NCBI GenBank assembly: GCA_001823165.1
Contig: MHTT01000015.1
Coordinates: forward strand, 1 to 39,254
From: Candidatus Wildermuthbacteria bacterium RIFCSPHIGHO2_01_FULL_49_22b
GTDB taxonomy: Bacteria; Patescibacteriota; Minisyncoccia; Minisyncoccales; UBA10102
Direction: 5' to 3'
Length of the DNA stretch: 39,254 bases
In this document: piece after piece, positions 1 to 7,126 of the stretch
Layout: each line of letters begins with the position of its first letter
How positions within the stretch are numbered: the first letter of the stretch is position 1
Made by a program: the position numbers and the translations under genes
The notes under the pieces: generated by a model
Told to the model about the DNA's origin: nothing
The model's database searches: none
The model's input: the letters and a program-made list of their open reading frames with translations, nothing else

Positions 1-167
1 AAGACCTCCTCCCCAACCCGGTCAATCTCGATCTCTACATCGTCTGGGCGCTCAATCACAGGCCCTAAAATCTTTCGTCCTCCCCCTGCCGCCGCAACCG
101 TATGCACCTTTTCGATGGTTTTCTGGAGATACTCAATGAGAATATGTTGTATCGTTTCCTTGTCCAT
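1..167 (-). CDS. N-terminal fragment of a probable inositol-monophosphatase/fructose-bisphosphatase-like enzyme (cut by window edge)
   Basis: Only the first 55 codons are in the window; the gene runs off the left edge. Translation starts MDKETIQHIL and contains RPDDVEIEIDRVGEEV. This resembles the N-terminal segment of IMPase/archaeal FBPase-type phosphatases, where a Gly/Asp-rich turn precedes an acidic helix of the form xxxDxxAEExI. The catalytic metal-binding motifs would lie further on and are not visible. The gene follows hisC by 46 bases on the same strand and has its own possible promoter. A role as an IMPase-type histidinol-phosphate phosphatase is tempting next to hisB and hisC, but this is inference only. 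Other sugar-phosphate or 3'-phosphonucleotide phosphatases of the superfamily remain possible. Confidence 0.45.
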   Translation of the reverse strand, partial: MDKETIQHILIEYLQKTIEKVHTVAAAGGGRKILGPVIERPDDVEIEIDRVGEEV

Positions 168-189
168 AGAGGATACACAGACCCTTCCC

Positions 190-217
190 AGTGTACGCCT
201 GCTTGCCGTTTTGTCAA
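190..217 (-). promoter_or_regulatory. candidate sigma70-type promoter for the IMPase-like gene
   Basis: On the minus strand a perfect TTGACA (217-212) is followed by a 16-base spacer and TACACT (195-190). The predicted start of transcription is about 16 bases before the ATG at 167. The -35 overlaps the hisC stop codon. Confidence 0.4.
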
Positions 218-1278
218 CTCCAACCCATGGCCCGGGAATAGGCAAGAATGAGCCGCTCCGTATCCTGCAGCGTGCCAATGCTTATCCGTACGGTCCCTGG
301 GGGGTCTTCCCGGGGACGCACGAGGATCCCCTGCTCCTGCAAGTTCTTTATGAGCTTTTCGGGTTCTTTGGGCTCCACCAAAAGGAAGTTCGCAACCCCG
401 GGGTAGAACTTCACGCCCTTTGCCCGAAAGAACTCCTCCACCTTTGGCTTTGCTTCTCTCATGACTTCTGCAATGTACCGCTCAAAGTAGGGAAGGTCTG
501 CAAGGGCCGCGACAATCGCCGTTTTTGCAAACATATTCACATCATAGGGTCCCCGAATTTTCATAAACTCTTGAATATTCTGCGTCTGGCTTATAACATA
601 TCCGGCGCGCACGGAAGCCAAGCCGAATTGCTTGGAAAGGGTCCTCGTAATGCACAGATTGTCAAACTCTTTTATGAAATCCTTTGCCGTGATGCCAGAG
701 AACTCAAAATATGCTTCGTCATGAAGCACGACAACATCTTTCTCCTTGGCTCTTTTTAAGATGCGTTGCACATCCTCCATAGAGATATCGCCTCCGGTAG
801 GATTATTGGGGTTACAAAGAACAAAGAGTTTTGGCGAAGAATCAAGCAGCCCAAGCACTTCTTCAAGAGGAAAAGACAATGATGGCCCTTGGTATTCTGG
901 TTTTATAATCTCCGCCCCTTGCACAAGAGCTGACTGATATTCCATAGCAAAGCTTGGGCTTGGGATGATAACCCGATCTCCTTTCTCCACAAAAGCCCTC
1001 ATCACAACGTCAATGCCCTGGTCAGAACCGTTAACAACAAGAATCTCTTCAGGTTTTACTCCTGCGTAGGACGCAATAACCTCATTAAGATCGCCGTATT
1101 CCGGGTACACCTGCACCCTTTTGGAATCCACAAAGTCATGCAGGGCCTGCCTTACTTTTGGGGAGGTCTCAATGGTCATCTCGTTAAAATCCAGCAAAAG
1201 GTAGCCCTTGGCAGAACGACCCTCCAAAGGAGGGTTATATGGAGTCATCGCCTTAATGTTGTCTCGCACTCTTGCCAT
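214..1278 (-). CDS. hisC: histidinol-phosphate aminotransferase (HisC)
   Basis: PLP-dependent fold-type I aminotransferase of 354 residues. It transfers the amino group of glutamate to imidazole-acetol phosphate in histidine synthesis. Visible family motifs are LLLDFNEMT near the N-terminus, VNGSDQGIDVVMRAF, LCNPNNPTGG, LHDEAYFEF (the Asp contacts the pyridine nitrogen) and TRTLSKQFGLASVRAGY with the Schiff-base lysine; the Arg after Ala-Ser-Val binds phosphate. The C-terminal VRISIGT carries the carboxylate-binding Arg. Length is normal. The start at 1278 lies one base after the hisB stop, so the two genes are very probably co-transcribed. The clustering with hisB supports HisC over related aminotransferases of the same family. 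Confidence 0.9.
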   Translation of the reverse strand: MARVRDNIKAMTPYNPPLEGRSAKGYLLLDFNEMTIETSPKVRQALHDFVDSKRVQVYPEYGDLNEVIASYAGVKPEEILVVNGSDQGIDVVMRAFVEKGDRVIIPSPSFAMEYQSALVQGAEIIKPEYQGPSLSFPLEEVLGLLDSSPKLFVLCNPNNPTGGDISMEDVQRILKRAKEKDVVVLHDEAYFEFSGITAKDFIKEFDNLCITRTLSKQFGLASVRAGYVISQTQNIQEFMKIRGPYDVNMFAKTAIVAALADLPYFERYIAEVMREAKPKVEEFFRAKGVKFYPGVANFLLVEPKEPEKLIKNLQEQGILVRPREDPPGTVRISIGTLQDTERLILAYSRAMGWS

Positions 1279-1279
1279 G

Positions 1280-1873
1280 CTAAATCTTTCCCTTTGTGCT
1301 TGGGAGTTTTTTCAAAAGGCGTTTATCTTGGCTGCATGCCATTTTCATTGCCTTGCCAAATGCCTTAAACATGGACTCTGCCTGGTGATGGACTTCACCG
1401 GGATAAATAATTCGTACGTGCAATGTTGTTTTTAACGCTCGGCAAAACGCTTCAAAAAAATGCTTGATAAGGTCAGGGCTCGTATGCCCTCCTATGTATG
1501 GCTTGAATTTCACATCATACGTGAGATGCGCCCTGCCCGAAATATCCACCGCAACCAGGGACAGCGCCTCATCCATGGGAAATACAAAATATCCTGCTCG
1601 GTTGATTCCTTTTTTGTCGCCGAGCGCTTTTCCAAACGCCTCACCCAAAGCAAGGCCAAGATCTTCAAATGTGTGGTGGTCATCAATTTCTATATCGCCC
1701 TTTGCTCGTACTTTCAGGTCAAAAGCTCCGTGCCTCGCAAAATTGTCAAGCATGTGGCTCAAAAATGGGATGGGGGTTTTAATGTCCCCGTGCCCCAATC
1801 CCTCAATAGCAAGATCAATGGCGATGTCTGTTTCTTTTGTTTTTCTACGACAATACGCTCTGCGCTTTTTCAT
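1280..1873 (-). CDS. hisB: imidazoleglycerol-phosphate dehydratase (HisB)
   Basis: A 197-residue single-domain IGPD, which dehydrates imidazole-glycerol phosphate to imidazole-acetol phosphate, the substrate of HisC. The start at 1873 gives the family's usual N-terminus, MKKRRAYCRRKTKETDI. Diagnostic manganese-ligand motifs are HMLDNFARHG, DDHHTFEDLGLALGEA and GEVHHQAESMFKAFGKAM; GGHTSPDLIKHFFEAF is also typical. There is no fused histidinol-phosphatase domain, unlike the enterobacterial enzyme. The open frame continues upstream of 1873 but that part has no family similarity and reads antisense to the HAD gene. No Shine-Dalgarno is seen; a TATACT at 1885-1880 sits 6 bases before the ATG, suggesting a leaderless mRNA. 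Confidence 0.93.
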   Translation of the reverse strand: MKKRRAYCRRKTKETDIAIDLAIEGLGHGDIKTPIPFLSHMLDNFARHGAFDLKVRAKGDIEIDDHHTFEDLGLALGEAFGKALGDKKGINRAGYFVFPMDEALSLVAVDISGRAHLTYDVKFKPYIGGHTSPDLIKHFFEAFCRALKTTLHVRIIYPGEVHHQAESMFKAFGKAMKMACSQDKRLLKKLPSTKGKI

Positions 1874-1879
1874 ATTTTC

Positions 1880-1885
1880 AGTATA
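1880..1885 (-). promoter_or_regulatory. -10 element for hisB-hisC, probably leaderless
   Basis: TATACT on the minus strand, 6 bases before the hisB ATG, with no Shine-Dalgarno between. No convincing -35 is present at 16-18 bases. Confidence 0.4.
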
Positions 1886-1985
1886 TCCTAGTTTGACGCC
1901 AAAAGGAAGTTGACATAAAGAAGAAAATGTGCTTGGGTAAACGCAGTACACAAGACACCGCGCATCTCGCGTAGAGGAGAGAACA

Positions 1986-2780
1986 TTGTCAGCCAAGATC
2001 GGGTACATACTCGTCGATATCGATGACACCGTGGTCGCCACAGATGGGAGTGACCGTCGGGAATACGAGGAAGGAAGGAGGCAATTCACCCATCTCATTG
2101 GTCTGTCAAACCAAGGCATCATCCCCCCTATAGGGTTCTGCACGGGCAGGGAAGCCTCCTATGTGCTGGGATTTCTCCGGTGGATCGCGATACCGGACTG
2201 CTGGTCCATTGTGGAGAGCGGACTCATTCTCTACAACCCCCGCACGCAAGAACGTAAGGAACATCCTCTTTTTACCCCCGAACGCCAGGAGATGTTCAGA
2301 GAGGTAAAAGGAGCACACATTCCTCGCCTCCTTAAACGATTCCCATTTCTTGCCCCCTACAAAGGAAAGGAGTGGAACATAGCGTTGGAAAGAGGAGGGG
2401 GCGCTCCCCCAATCGCGGAATGTGAGCGCGTCGTCAAGGAAACCCTGGCAGGGATACCCGGCATCACCATCCACGCCTCCAGCATTGCCGTGGACATCAG
2501 TCCTGAGGGAATCGACAAGGGAGCTGGCGTCCTCTACCTGGCAGACACGACAGGAGTGGACCCTCGCACCATGCTGCTGATTGACGACTCCGTGGGAGGG
2601 AAGCCAGCCGCAGACCAAGTGGGCTTTCTCGCGTGTCCTGCAGATATTGAGAATAAAAGATTCCAGCAAGAAGTGGAGAGGCGGGAAGCTGAGGGAAAGG
2701 GACATGTCTCGCCTTGCAAACTCGTGGAAGGCATGGTGGAGACAATCTGTTTCTTCACGGGAGTCCCCCTCGCTGCCTAA
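1986..2780 (+). CDS. HAD-superfamily hydrolase, phosphatase-like
   Basis: A 264-residue protein with HAD motif I as VDIDDTVVAT (nucleophile Asp and acid Asp). A threonine/arginine CTGRE stretch follows at motif II, and a motif IV-like LLIDDSVGGKPAADQVGF with DD lies near the C-terminus. The GxxxGAGVLYL segment before it fits the motif III lysine/GxxKGxGL region of Cof/sucrose-phosphatase-type (subclass IIB) enzymes, with the cap between. The substrate cannot be told; a sugar phosphate is the usual one for this subclass. The start is a TTG at 1986, chosen because GAGGAG (1974-1979) stands 6 bases before it and because motif I must be near the N-terminus. It is one of the few genes here with a clear Shine-Dalgarno. 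It converges on the kinase-like gene, with the stop codons overlapping. Confidence 0.75.
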   Translation: MSAKIGYILVDIDDTVVATDGSDRREYEEGRRQFTHLIGLSNQGIIPPIGFCTGREASYVLGFLRWIAIPDCWSIVESGLILYNPRTQERKEHPLFTPERQEMFREVKGAHIPRLLKRFPFLAPYKGKEWNIALERGGGAPPIAECERVVKETLAGIPGITIHASSIAVDISPEGIDKGAGVLYLADTTGVDPRTMLLIDDSVGGKPAADQVGFLACPADIENKRFQQEVERREAEGKGHVSPCKLVEGMVETICFFTGVPLAA

Positions 2781-3841
2781 CACGTCCTTTCCAAGAGAGC
2801 CGGTAGTACTGGCTCTCTTTTTTCTTTGAGTTCATGTACCAGTCCAAGAAGGCCTTTCACTCCTCGCTGCACATATCTTAGAAAGTACGGCTGTTCCTTT
2901 TTGGGAACACTATAGTAGCGAAGCACTCCCCACCAGATACCCACCAACAGGGCCGCCACTATTGACCAATAGATCTGCTCGCGATCAAGTTTTCTTTTGT
3001 ATGCCTTATCTGCTTGGTTGAGAAAGCTTTCAAATGTTTTCTTGCTTATCTGCGGAGGGTTAAAAAAGCTGTCGCGCAACGGATAGCCAATGTCGTAAAA
3101 AATCCCTCCCTTTTTGTTGAGGCCGGCATACTCAAAATCCAAAAGATATATCCTGCCCGCTCTCCCGACAAGAAAGTTCGAGAAGATAAAGTCGTTGTGC
3201 GTGGACACACCGCGCTTTAAAGAACGGAGGCGTTGTTGCGCTTTCAGCTCCAGTTTTTTCAGCTGGGCAATCGTCTCTTTCCCCAAGAGTTTTTTGAGAG
3301 TATGACGAAATGCCGCCACCCGATACTTATTAATCTCATTACGAAAGGGGTCATAAGGGTTTGAAAAACGCACTCCGCTTGCATGAAAAACGTGGAATGT
3401 CCTTGCCAGGGCGCGCTGATAGCGCACCTGCCTGAAATGGCGCATACTGAACTCCCGGCCCGGTATATATTCTGTCGCCATGGTGCCGTCTGGAACGCTG
3501 TATCTGTTTTTGTCTTTTGGGTCCAAGATATTCCTTTTTGAAAGAACGTAGACAAAATACCTCGGCAGAATGCGTTGAACCTTTTTATTGCGAGAAAGCG
3601 CGAGAATATTCTTCCCTTCTGTTTTCCTGTTTAACACGTTTTCCCAAGGAAGCCGCACAAAAAACTTCCTTGCCCTGAACTTGTTGCCCTTCAAATCCTT
3701 CAGGGCAACCCTGACTTTATGGAATGGGTTGAAGGGTTTCCTGAAACTTACCACATAGTTTCGGTTGGTCTGGCCTCCTGCTCTTTTCGCGTCAAAGGGC
3801 TCAGAAAAGAGTTTTTTGAGATAATGAATATCTTTGTTCAT
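2777..3841 (-). CDS. choline-kinase/aminoglycoside-phosphotransferase-family protein
   Basis: A 354-residue kinase-fold protein. GGQTNRNYVV near the N-terminus is the nucleotide-loop motif of the LicA/choline kinase group. STHNDFIFSNFLV is the catalytic loop (Asp base, Asn metal ligand) and YLLDFEYAGLNKKG contains the DFG-like metal-binding Asp followed by the Glu/Tyr typical of choline kinases. A phosphotransferase acting on a small alcohol or amino alcohol is likely; the substrate is unknown. The start at 3841 (MNKDIHYL) is preferred over 3892 because the longer form adds low-complexity residues that read through the 3' end of the upstream gene. It overlaps the EndoQ-like gene by 41 bases. 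The last dozen codons run through the terminator hairpin of the convergent HAD gene. Confidence 0.75.
   Translation of the reverse strand: MNKDIHYLKKLFSEPFDAKRAGGQTNRNYVVSFRKPFNPFHKVRVALKDLKGNKFRARKFFVRLPWENVLNRKTEGKNILALSRNKKVQRILPRYFVYVLSKRNILDPKDKNRYSVPDGTMATEYIPGREFSMRHFRQVRYQRALARTFHVFHASGVRFSNPYDPFRNEINKYRVAAFRHTLKKLLGKETIAQLKKLELKAQQRLRSLKRGVSTHNDFIFSNFLVGRAGRIYLLDFEYAGLNKKGGIFYDIGYPLRDSFFNPPQISKKTFESFLNQADKAYKRKLDREQIYWSIVAALLVGIWWGVLRYYSVPKKEQPYFLRYVQRGVKGLLGLVHELKEKREPVLPALLERTC
2794..2824 (+). terminator. intrinsic terminator of the HAD gene
   Basis: An 8-bp stem AGAGAGCC / GGCTCTCT with a 9-base loop is followed by a run of T (2818-2823), starting 13 bases after the HAD stop. The same bases encode the C-terminus of the opposing kinase-like gene. 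Confidence 0.75.
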
Positions 3842-5078
3842 CTTCTTCAAAGATTTTGATTTTGCCGTATTCCCCGTCGTAGCCGGGCTCAATCTGCACC
3901 TTTCCCTCCCTGACCCTAACGATGCCCTCTGCTATTTCAGGAAGGGTTGCTTCCTGCAGTTCTTTTTCTGGCGCATCAAGCAATACTGCAAACTCGTTTT
4001 CAAATCGCCGAATAAGTTTTTCATATTCTTCCTTCCCTCGCTTTGTGCCTACTCCTTGGTGCAAGGCGTCTGCAATGATTTCCTGCAAAGGAATCAAGCT
4101 CTTGAAAGGAATTGCATTGTCTGGATGAAAACCTTCCGGCCTGTCTGCCAGCTCTGCCACGCGGTTTAAAACCCCAATGGTCAAGGGCCTCTTGCATACG
4201 GGACAGATATTGTTTTGCTTCTTTGACTCTTTTGGGCTTAAAGAAACATTGCACAGGCGGTGGCCGTCATAATGATACTTTCCTTCTTCGGGGAAAAACT
4301 CCACGGTATACAGAAAACGCTTTGGGTCTTTGCTTTTTATCGCCCCCGCTATCGCCCCAAAGCTCAAGTCCGTGTCAAACACGTTTGCCTCCCTGCCTAT
4401 CTTTTCCAAAGAATGAGAATCAGAGTTGCTAATCAATGCAATCTTATCCAAAGCAGATAATCTCCAATTCATCGCAGGGTCACTGGAAAGCCCTGTCTCT
4501 CCTGCGTAGATATACTTAGTGTACTCGTCAAAACATTCTTGCATAGAGTTAAAGCCTGACTTCGAGCCAAAGACGCTGAACCACGGCGTCCACATATGAC
4601 TAGGTACAACCAAAGAAGAAGGGTCTGCTCCCAAAACAATTTTAACCACTTCTTTTACATCAATGCCCAAGATGGGCCTGCCGTCTGACTTGAGGTTTCC
4701 TATCCACCCTAACTGCGTGTTGATTTTCTCCACCGCCGCCAGGGAGGGGGCCAACAGGATAAGGTGGATTTTTCTCACCTGCCCTTCCTTAGAATAGATG
4801 CAGCTGATTTCAGAGGTGAAAACAAATCTGGTGCCCTTGTTCTGCCCTTTGCCCTCCGTAGCTTTAGCGAAGGAGGGTTTCCTTTTGTACAAACCCTGCT
4901 CTGCCGGTTCCAGCTCTTCTTTGAGTTCCTGGAACCACATGGGGTGGGTAAAATCCCCTGCCCCCATGACCTGAATGCCTTTCTTTGAGGCCCACAGGTC
5001 TAGGTTTGCAAGATTCATATCTTTAGACGTTGCCCTTGCGAACCGAGAATGAATGTGAAAATCAGCTACAATTTTCAT
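3801..5078 (-). CDS. PHP-domain endonuclease Q (EndoQ)-like protein
   Basis: A 425-residue protein matching the layout of the archaeal EndoQ / TIGR00375 family, which nicks DNA 5' of deaminated bases such as uracil and hypoxanthine. The N-terminal PHP metal site is visible: DFHIHSRFA (residues 6-14), GDFTHP, the TSEISCIY acidic residue, VPSHMWTPWFSVFGSKSGF and SNSDSHSLEKIGREAN. A cysteine cluster follows (RLCNVSL then NICPVCKRPL), as in the EndoQ zinc finger, with an AELADRP helix and C-terminal tail. Length is close to the known archaeal enzyme. A short palindromic repeat is inserted in frame at residues 68-76 (PSFAKATEG). The start at 5078 overlaps the toxin stop by 4 bases, suggesting co-transcription with the TA pair. 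The alternative is an uncharacterised PHP phosphoesterase. Confidence 0.75.
   Translation of the reverse strand: MKIVADFHIHSRFARATSKDMNLANLDLWASKKGIQVMGAGDFTHPMWFQELKEELEPAEQGLYKRKPSFAKATEGKGQNKGTRFVFTSEISCIYSKEGQVRKIHLILLAPSLAAVEKINTQLGWIGNLKSDGRPILGIDVKEVVKIVLGADPSSLVVPSHMWTPWFSVFGSKSGFNSMQECFDEYTKYIYAGETGLSSDPAMNWRLSALDKIALISNSDSHSLEKIGREANVFDTDLSFGAIAGAIKSKDPKRFLYTVEFFPEEGKYHYDGHRLCNVSLSPKESKKQNNICPVCKRPLTIGVLNRVAELADRPEGFHPDNAIPFKSLIPLQEIIADALHQGVGTKRGKEEYEKLIRRFENEFAVLLDAPEKELQEATLPEIAEGIVRVREGKVQIEPGYDGEYGKIKIFEEDEQRYSLSQKTLF
4852..4877. repeat. short palindromic repeat inserted in frame in the EndoQ-like gene
   Basis: A 26-base imperfect palindrome with arms CCCTCC / GGAGGG and an inner GCT / AGC pair. 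On the minus strand it reads PSFAKATEG, at a point between two conserved blocks of the protein. From memory this peptide recurs in unrelated CPR proteins as a dispersed repeat; here only one copy is present. Confidence 0.5.
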
Positions 5079-5416
5079 AAAGAAGTAAACTGCAACTCCA
5101 AAAGGATGTTTTCGAGATGACGATTGACTTCTTTCTTTGTGATATCATCTCTATCTCCCTTAAAGTATAAAGTCATTGGTACAACGTATCCCTCGGTCTC
5201 TCGCACAAGAACAAGCATGCGAAACGATTTACTCTTGCCCCGAGGGATATCTTTTGAGCGCAGCCGTACCTTGTAGACGTTATGGCCCACGTGCGCATGC
5301 TGTTCTTTGCGAAAATCATCTAACGCAATGGCGACAGCATCTTTAAGATGGCGATATTTGCTGGCGTGGGGTTCAAGCTGCCTTCTAAAGTAGGGCAGGA
5401 CAAGCGGCTGATACAT
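5075..5416 (-). CDS. RelE/HigB-family toxin of a type II toxin-antitoxin pair
   Basis: A 113-residue basic protein. The core YKVRLRSKDIPRGKSKSFRMLVLV followed by a TLYFKGDRDDIT strand is the pattern of RelE/HigB-like mRNA interferases (KlR-x-s-d-i-x-r-GKSGG-x-R then iYsKsdkeDI). Such toxins cleave mRNA at the ribosome and are held inactive by the partner antitoxin. It begins 2 bases after the antitoxin stop, the usual antitoxin-first order. The stop overlaps the start of the EndoQ-like gene, so the repair gene appears to ride on the TA transcript. Catalytic residues vary in this family, so activity cannot be judged from sequence. Confidence 0.75.
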   Translation of the reverse strand: MYQPLVLPYFRRQLEPHASKYRHLKDAVAIALDDFRKEQHAHVGHNVYKVRLRSKDIPRGKSKSFRMLVLVRETEGYVVPMTLYFKGDRDDITKKEVNRHLENILLELQFTSL

Positions 5417-5418
5417 TC

Positions 5419-5673
5419 CTAGAGATTCGCAAGCTGCTCTTTTGCGGAGGGCAGCTTCCTGCCGCGATATCGATTTCTCAGTTCTCGCCCAATGGCGTTT
5501 GTGAGATATTCCATGCGCTCATCCTCATTTGCAAAGGGCTTGTTGACAACGTCAAGAAAATGAACTGCCGCAAAACGAAAGAACTCTGCCTTGCTCGCAA
5601 ATCCTTTTTCTTTGATTGTTTGGACGATACGCTGCTCCAGGGTCTTTGGAAGAAAGAAATTAACAATGGCCAC
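5419..5673 (-). CDS. ribbon-helix-helix antitoxin
   Basis: An 84-residue protein. The N-terminal AIVNFFLPKTLEQRIVQTIKEKGFASKAEFFRFAAVHFLD fits a ribbon-helix-helix DNA-binding domain: a short beta strand with alternating residues, then helix, a G-F-x-S-K/R-x-E-F turn and a second helix. The charged C-terminal tail would wrap the toxin. Such antitoxins repress their own operon. The start is a GTG at 5673, fixed by the beta strand; no Shine-Dalgarno is present. A TATAAT lies 9 bases upstream inside a direct repeat that may be the operator. Confidence 0.78.
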   Translation of the reverse strand: MAIVNFFLPKTLEQRIVQTIKEKGFASKAEFFRFAAVHFLDVVNKPFANEDERMEYLTNAIGRELRNRYRGRKLPSAKEQLANL

Positions 5674-5681
5674 GGTATATG

Positions 5682-5701
5682 GATTATATATTGATTATAT
5701 A
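5682..5701 (-). promoter_or_regulatory. promoter/operator of the toxin-antitoxin operon
   Basis: GATTATATA occurs twice (5682-5690 and 5693-5701, plus strand), giving two TATAAT hexamers on the minus strand; the proximal one (5688-5683) is 9 bases before the antitoxin GTG. Direct repeats over the -10 are what an RHH repressor would bind. Confidence 0.45.
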
Positions 5702-5735
5702 CAAATCATATCAACCTTCAGATACCTTGTCAACC

Positions 5736-6080
5736 CTATTTCACCAGCTTTACTCCAATGCCGGCTATCAAAGAGCCCCCGAACAAAAGAAGCCCTGCAA
5801 GCATAGACCAGGCTGCAAGGTTAAGCAGCTGGGAAATGGTTTCTGGGGGCAAAACCCCTTGAAGCTGCTGAGAAATCAGACCTGGAAGCTGGTTTTGCAA
5901 ATCCTGCAGGGAACCAACGGAGAAAGAAGAGGTCCCTTGCTTTGCGGGCATTGGCGTTGAGAAAAGTTCTGGCGCCTCATTGCTTGCGGTGAAAATCAAA
6001 TAGGAGGAAAAAAGCGCGTAGAGCATGATCATAATGCCCACTGCCACCAAGAGAAATCCGATTGTTCTTTGGGCGTTCAC
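5736..6080 (-). CDS. small two-helix membrane protein, unknown function
   Basis: 114 residues from a GTG start at 6080 (VNAQRTIGFLLVAVG). That start overlaps the stop of the upstream nuclease gene as GTGA, a tighter choice than the in-frame ATG at 6155, which would overlap it by 79 bases. A first hydrophobic helix spans about residues 6-26 and a second about 84-112. Between them is a polar 55-residue loop rich in Ser, Pro and Gln, probably outside the membrane. No known family is recognised. It is the last gene of the run starting near 8299. Confidence 0.55.
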   Translation of the reverse strand: MNAQRTIGFLLVAVGIMIMLYALFSSYLIFTASNEAPELFSTPMPAKQGTSSFSVGSLQDLQNQLPGLISQQLQGVLPPETISQLLNLAAWSMLAGLLLFGGSLIAGIGVKLVK

Positions 6081-6817
6081 AGCAGTACCTTTTGCGTAAT
6101 GTTTTGGGGATAGTTTGCAACCTTTCTCAAGAATGCCCGGTGGTACCATTCCCATACTTCCTTTGCCGCAAGAAACGCCTCCAGGTCTTCTTCGTATCCC
6201 TCCAACTCCAGAAACTCAGCTTCCCCGGTCGCAGGGCCCCATTGATGGTTGCAGGAATCGTTTCCCCCTTGCACGCGCTCCCTTCCGCTCTTTTCGCTCT
6301 TTCTCGCATAGCAACCCCTGCACTCTTCGTACTGGTCAATGCGGAGAATCCACCTGGAACCTGCCTGCAGTTTTTTTGTTGCTCCCTTGTTGTAAGCATT
6401 GAGGTAGGCGGCGGTCTGCAGAGAATGCTCTTCCCTGATGCCGTTTCCTGTTTTCACATCTACGATTCCCCTCCTTCCTGAAACCTGGGCCACCATGTCG
6501 ATGGTCCCCGCATACCCGTTCTCAAAATCATACACCCTGCATTCAATATCCGCTCCCGGGTCTGCAATGCTTACCTGCCACTCCTTTCTCCATTGCTCAA
6601 AGGCCTGTAGGGAAGGGGCAATTCTTTCTTCTCTGGCATCCTTGTTCCCTTTCAAAACATTCTCAATGGCAGAGTGCACCGCAGTCCCCCAGTCAGCTGA
6701 CCTGAAAGAGCCAACAAAAAAAGGCCGGGACACCAAGGCCGTGATGGCCGTGACCCGCGGCATCCATACCCCTTCTGTTTCGTAGCCGTACTTGTGCTTG
6801 AAGTAGTCAATGCTCAT
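6077..6817 (-). CDS. PD-(D/E)XK-superfamily nuclease
   Basis: A 246-residue protein related to the RecB/Cas4-type nuclease fold. The active-site region is GYAGTIDMVAQVSGRRGIVDVKTGNGIREEH-type sequence at about residues 101-131: the acidic residue of GTID, then VDVKTG (D-x-K), followed by the LQTAAYLNAYN helix in which Gln and Tyr are typical. An upstream GTAVHSAIENVL helix supplies the usual His. There is no helicase domain and no iron-sulphur cysteine set like Cas4; two Cys at about 167-170 may be incidental. It overlaps the small membrane protein gene upstream by 4 bases (ATGA) and the one downstream by 4 (GTGA), so it is firmly inside a membrane-protein operon. The substrate is unknown. 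Confidence 0.72.
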   Translation of the reverse strand: MSIDYFKHKYGYETEGVWMPRVTAITALVSRPFFVGSFRSADWGTAVHSAIENVLKGNKDAREERIAPSLQAFEQWRKEWQVSIADPGADIECRVYDFENGYAGTIDMVAQVSGRRGIVDVKTGNGIREEHSLQTAAYLNAYNKGATKKLQAGSRWILRIDQYEECRGCYARKSEKSGRERVQGGNDSCNHQWGPATGEAEFLELEGYEEDLEAFLAAKEVWEWYHRAFLRKVANYPQNITQKVLL

Positions 6818-7125
6818 TTCTTCTTAAAAGAATAGAGTTCTGGGTTCTTGGTGATGATTTTCCAGATATTTTCAATTAAGTCCCCTCCCGCATACCCCAC
6901 AATCAAAGCCATGGCAGGGGTCAGAACAGAAGAACCCAGAAACTCCAAGCCGAGCTCTCGCACGGTGAGTGCGGTTGCCACGCCCACGCCCCCTGAAATG
7001 GCAACGGTGGAAAGAAAGCTAGGCAGAGAAAAGGAGACCTCTTTGTAGGAATACTTGTGTTTCACAAACCCCATTAAGCCCCGAATGACACCTCCTCCGA
7101 ATCCCGCAAGAATCATAATTTCCAT
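6814..7125 (-). CDS. small glycine-rich membrane protein, unknown function
   Basis: 103 residues from the ATG at 7125 (MEIMILAGFGGGV), one base after the stop of the VIT-like gene. Hydrophobic segments lie at about residues 2-18, 37-57 and 66-88, with glycine-rich patches (GFGGGV, SGGVGV, GYAGG). The tail is basic (FKKK). No family is recognised; a small multi-pass or holin-like topology can be seen but a function cannot. It is coupled to the nuclease gene by an ATGA overlap. Confidence 0.6.
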   Translation of the reverse strand: MEIMILAGFGGGVIRGLMGFVKHKYSYKEVSFSLPSFLSTVAISGGVGVATALTVRELGLEFLGSSVLTPAMALIVGYAGGDLIENIWKIITKNPELYSFKKK

Positions 7126-7126
7126 A

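Noticed and set aside
1219-1235. ACCCTCC/GGAGGGT palindrome in hisC as an inserted repeat
   Set aside because: It encodes NPPLEGR, which belongs to the normal N-terminus of this HisC type, so no insertion is needed.
1460-1913. 143- and 149-residue frames antisense to hisB
   Set aside because: Shadows of hisB with no independent start signal or family resemblance.
2106-2783. 225-residue frame antisense to the HAD gene
   Set aside because: No recognisable motif, and the HAD gene on the other strand has conserved catalytic motifs and a Shine-Dalgarno.
3842-3892. Longer N-terminus of the choline-kinase-like protein
   Set aside because: Adds residues read out of frame from the end of the EndoQ-like gene, with no ribosome site; MNKDIHYL is a more typical start.
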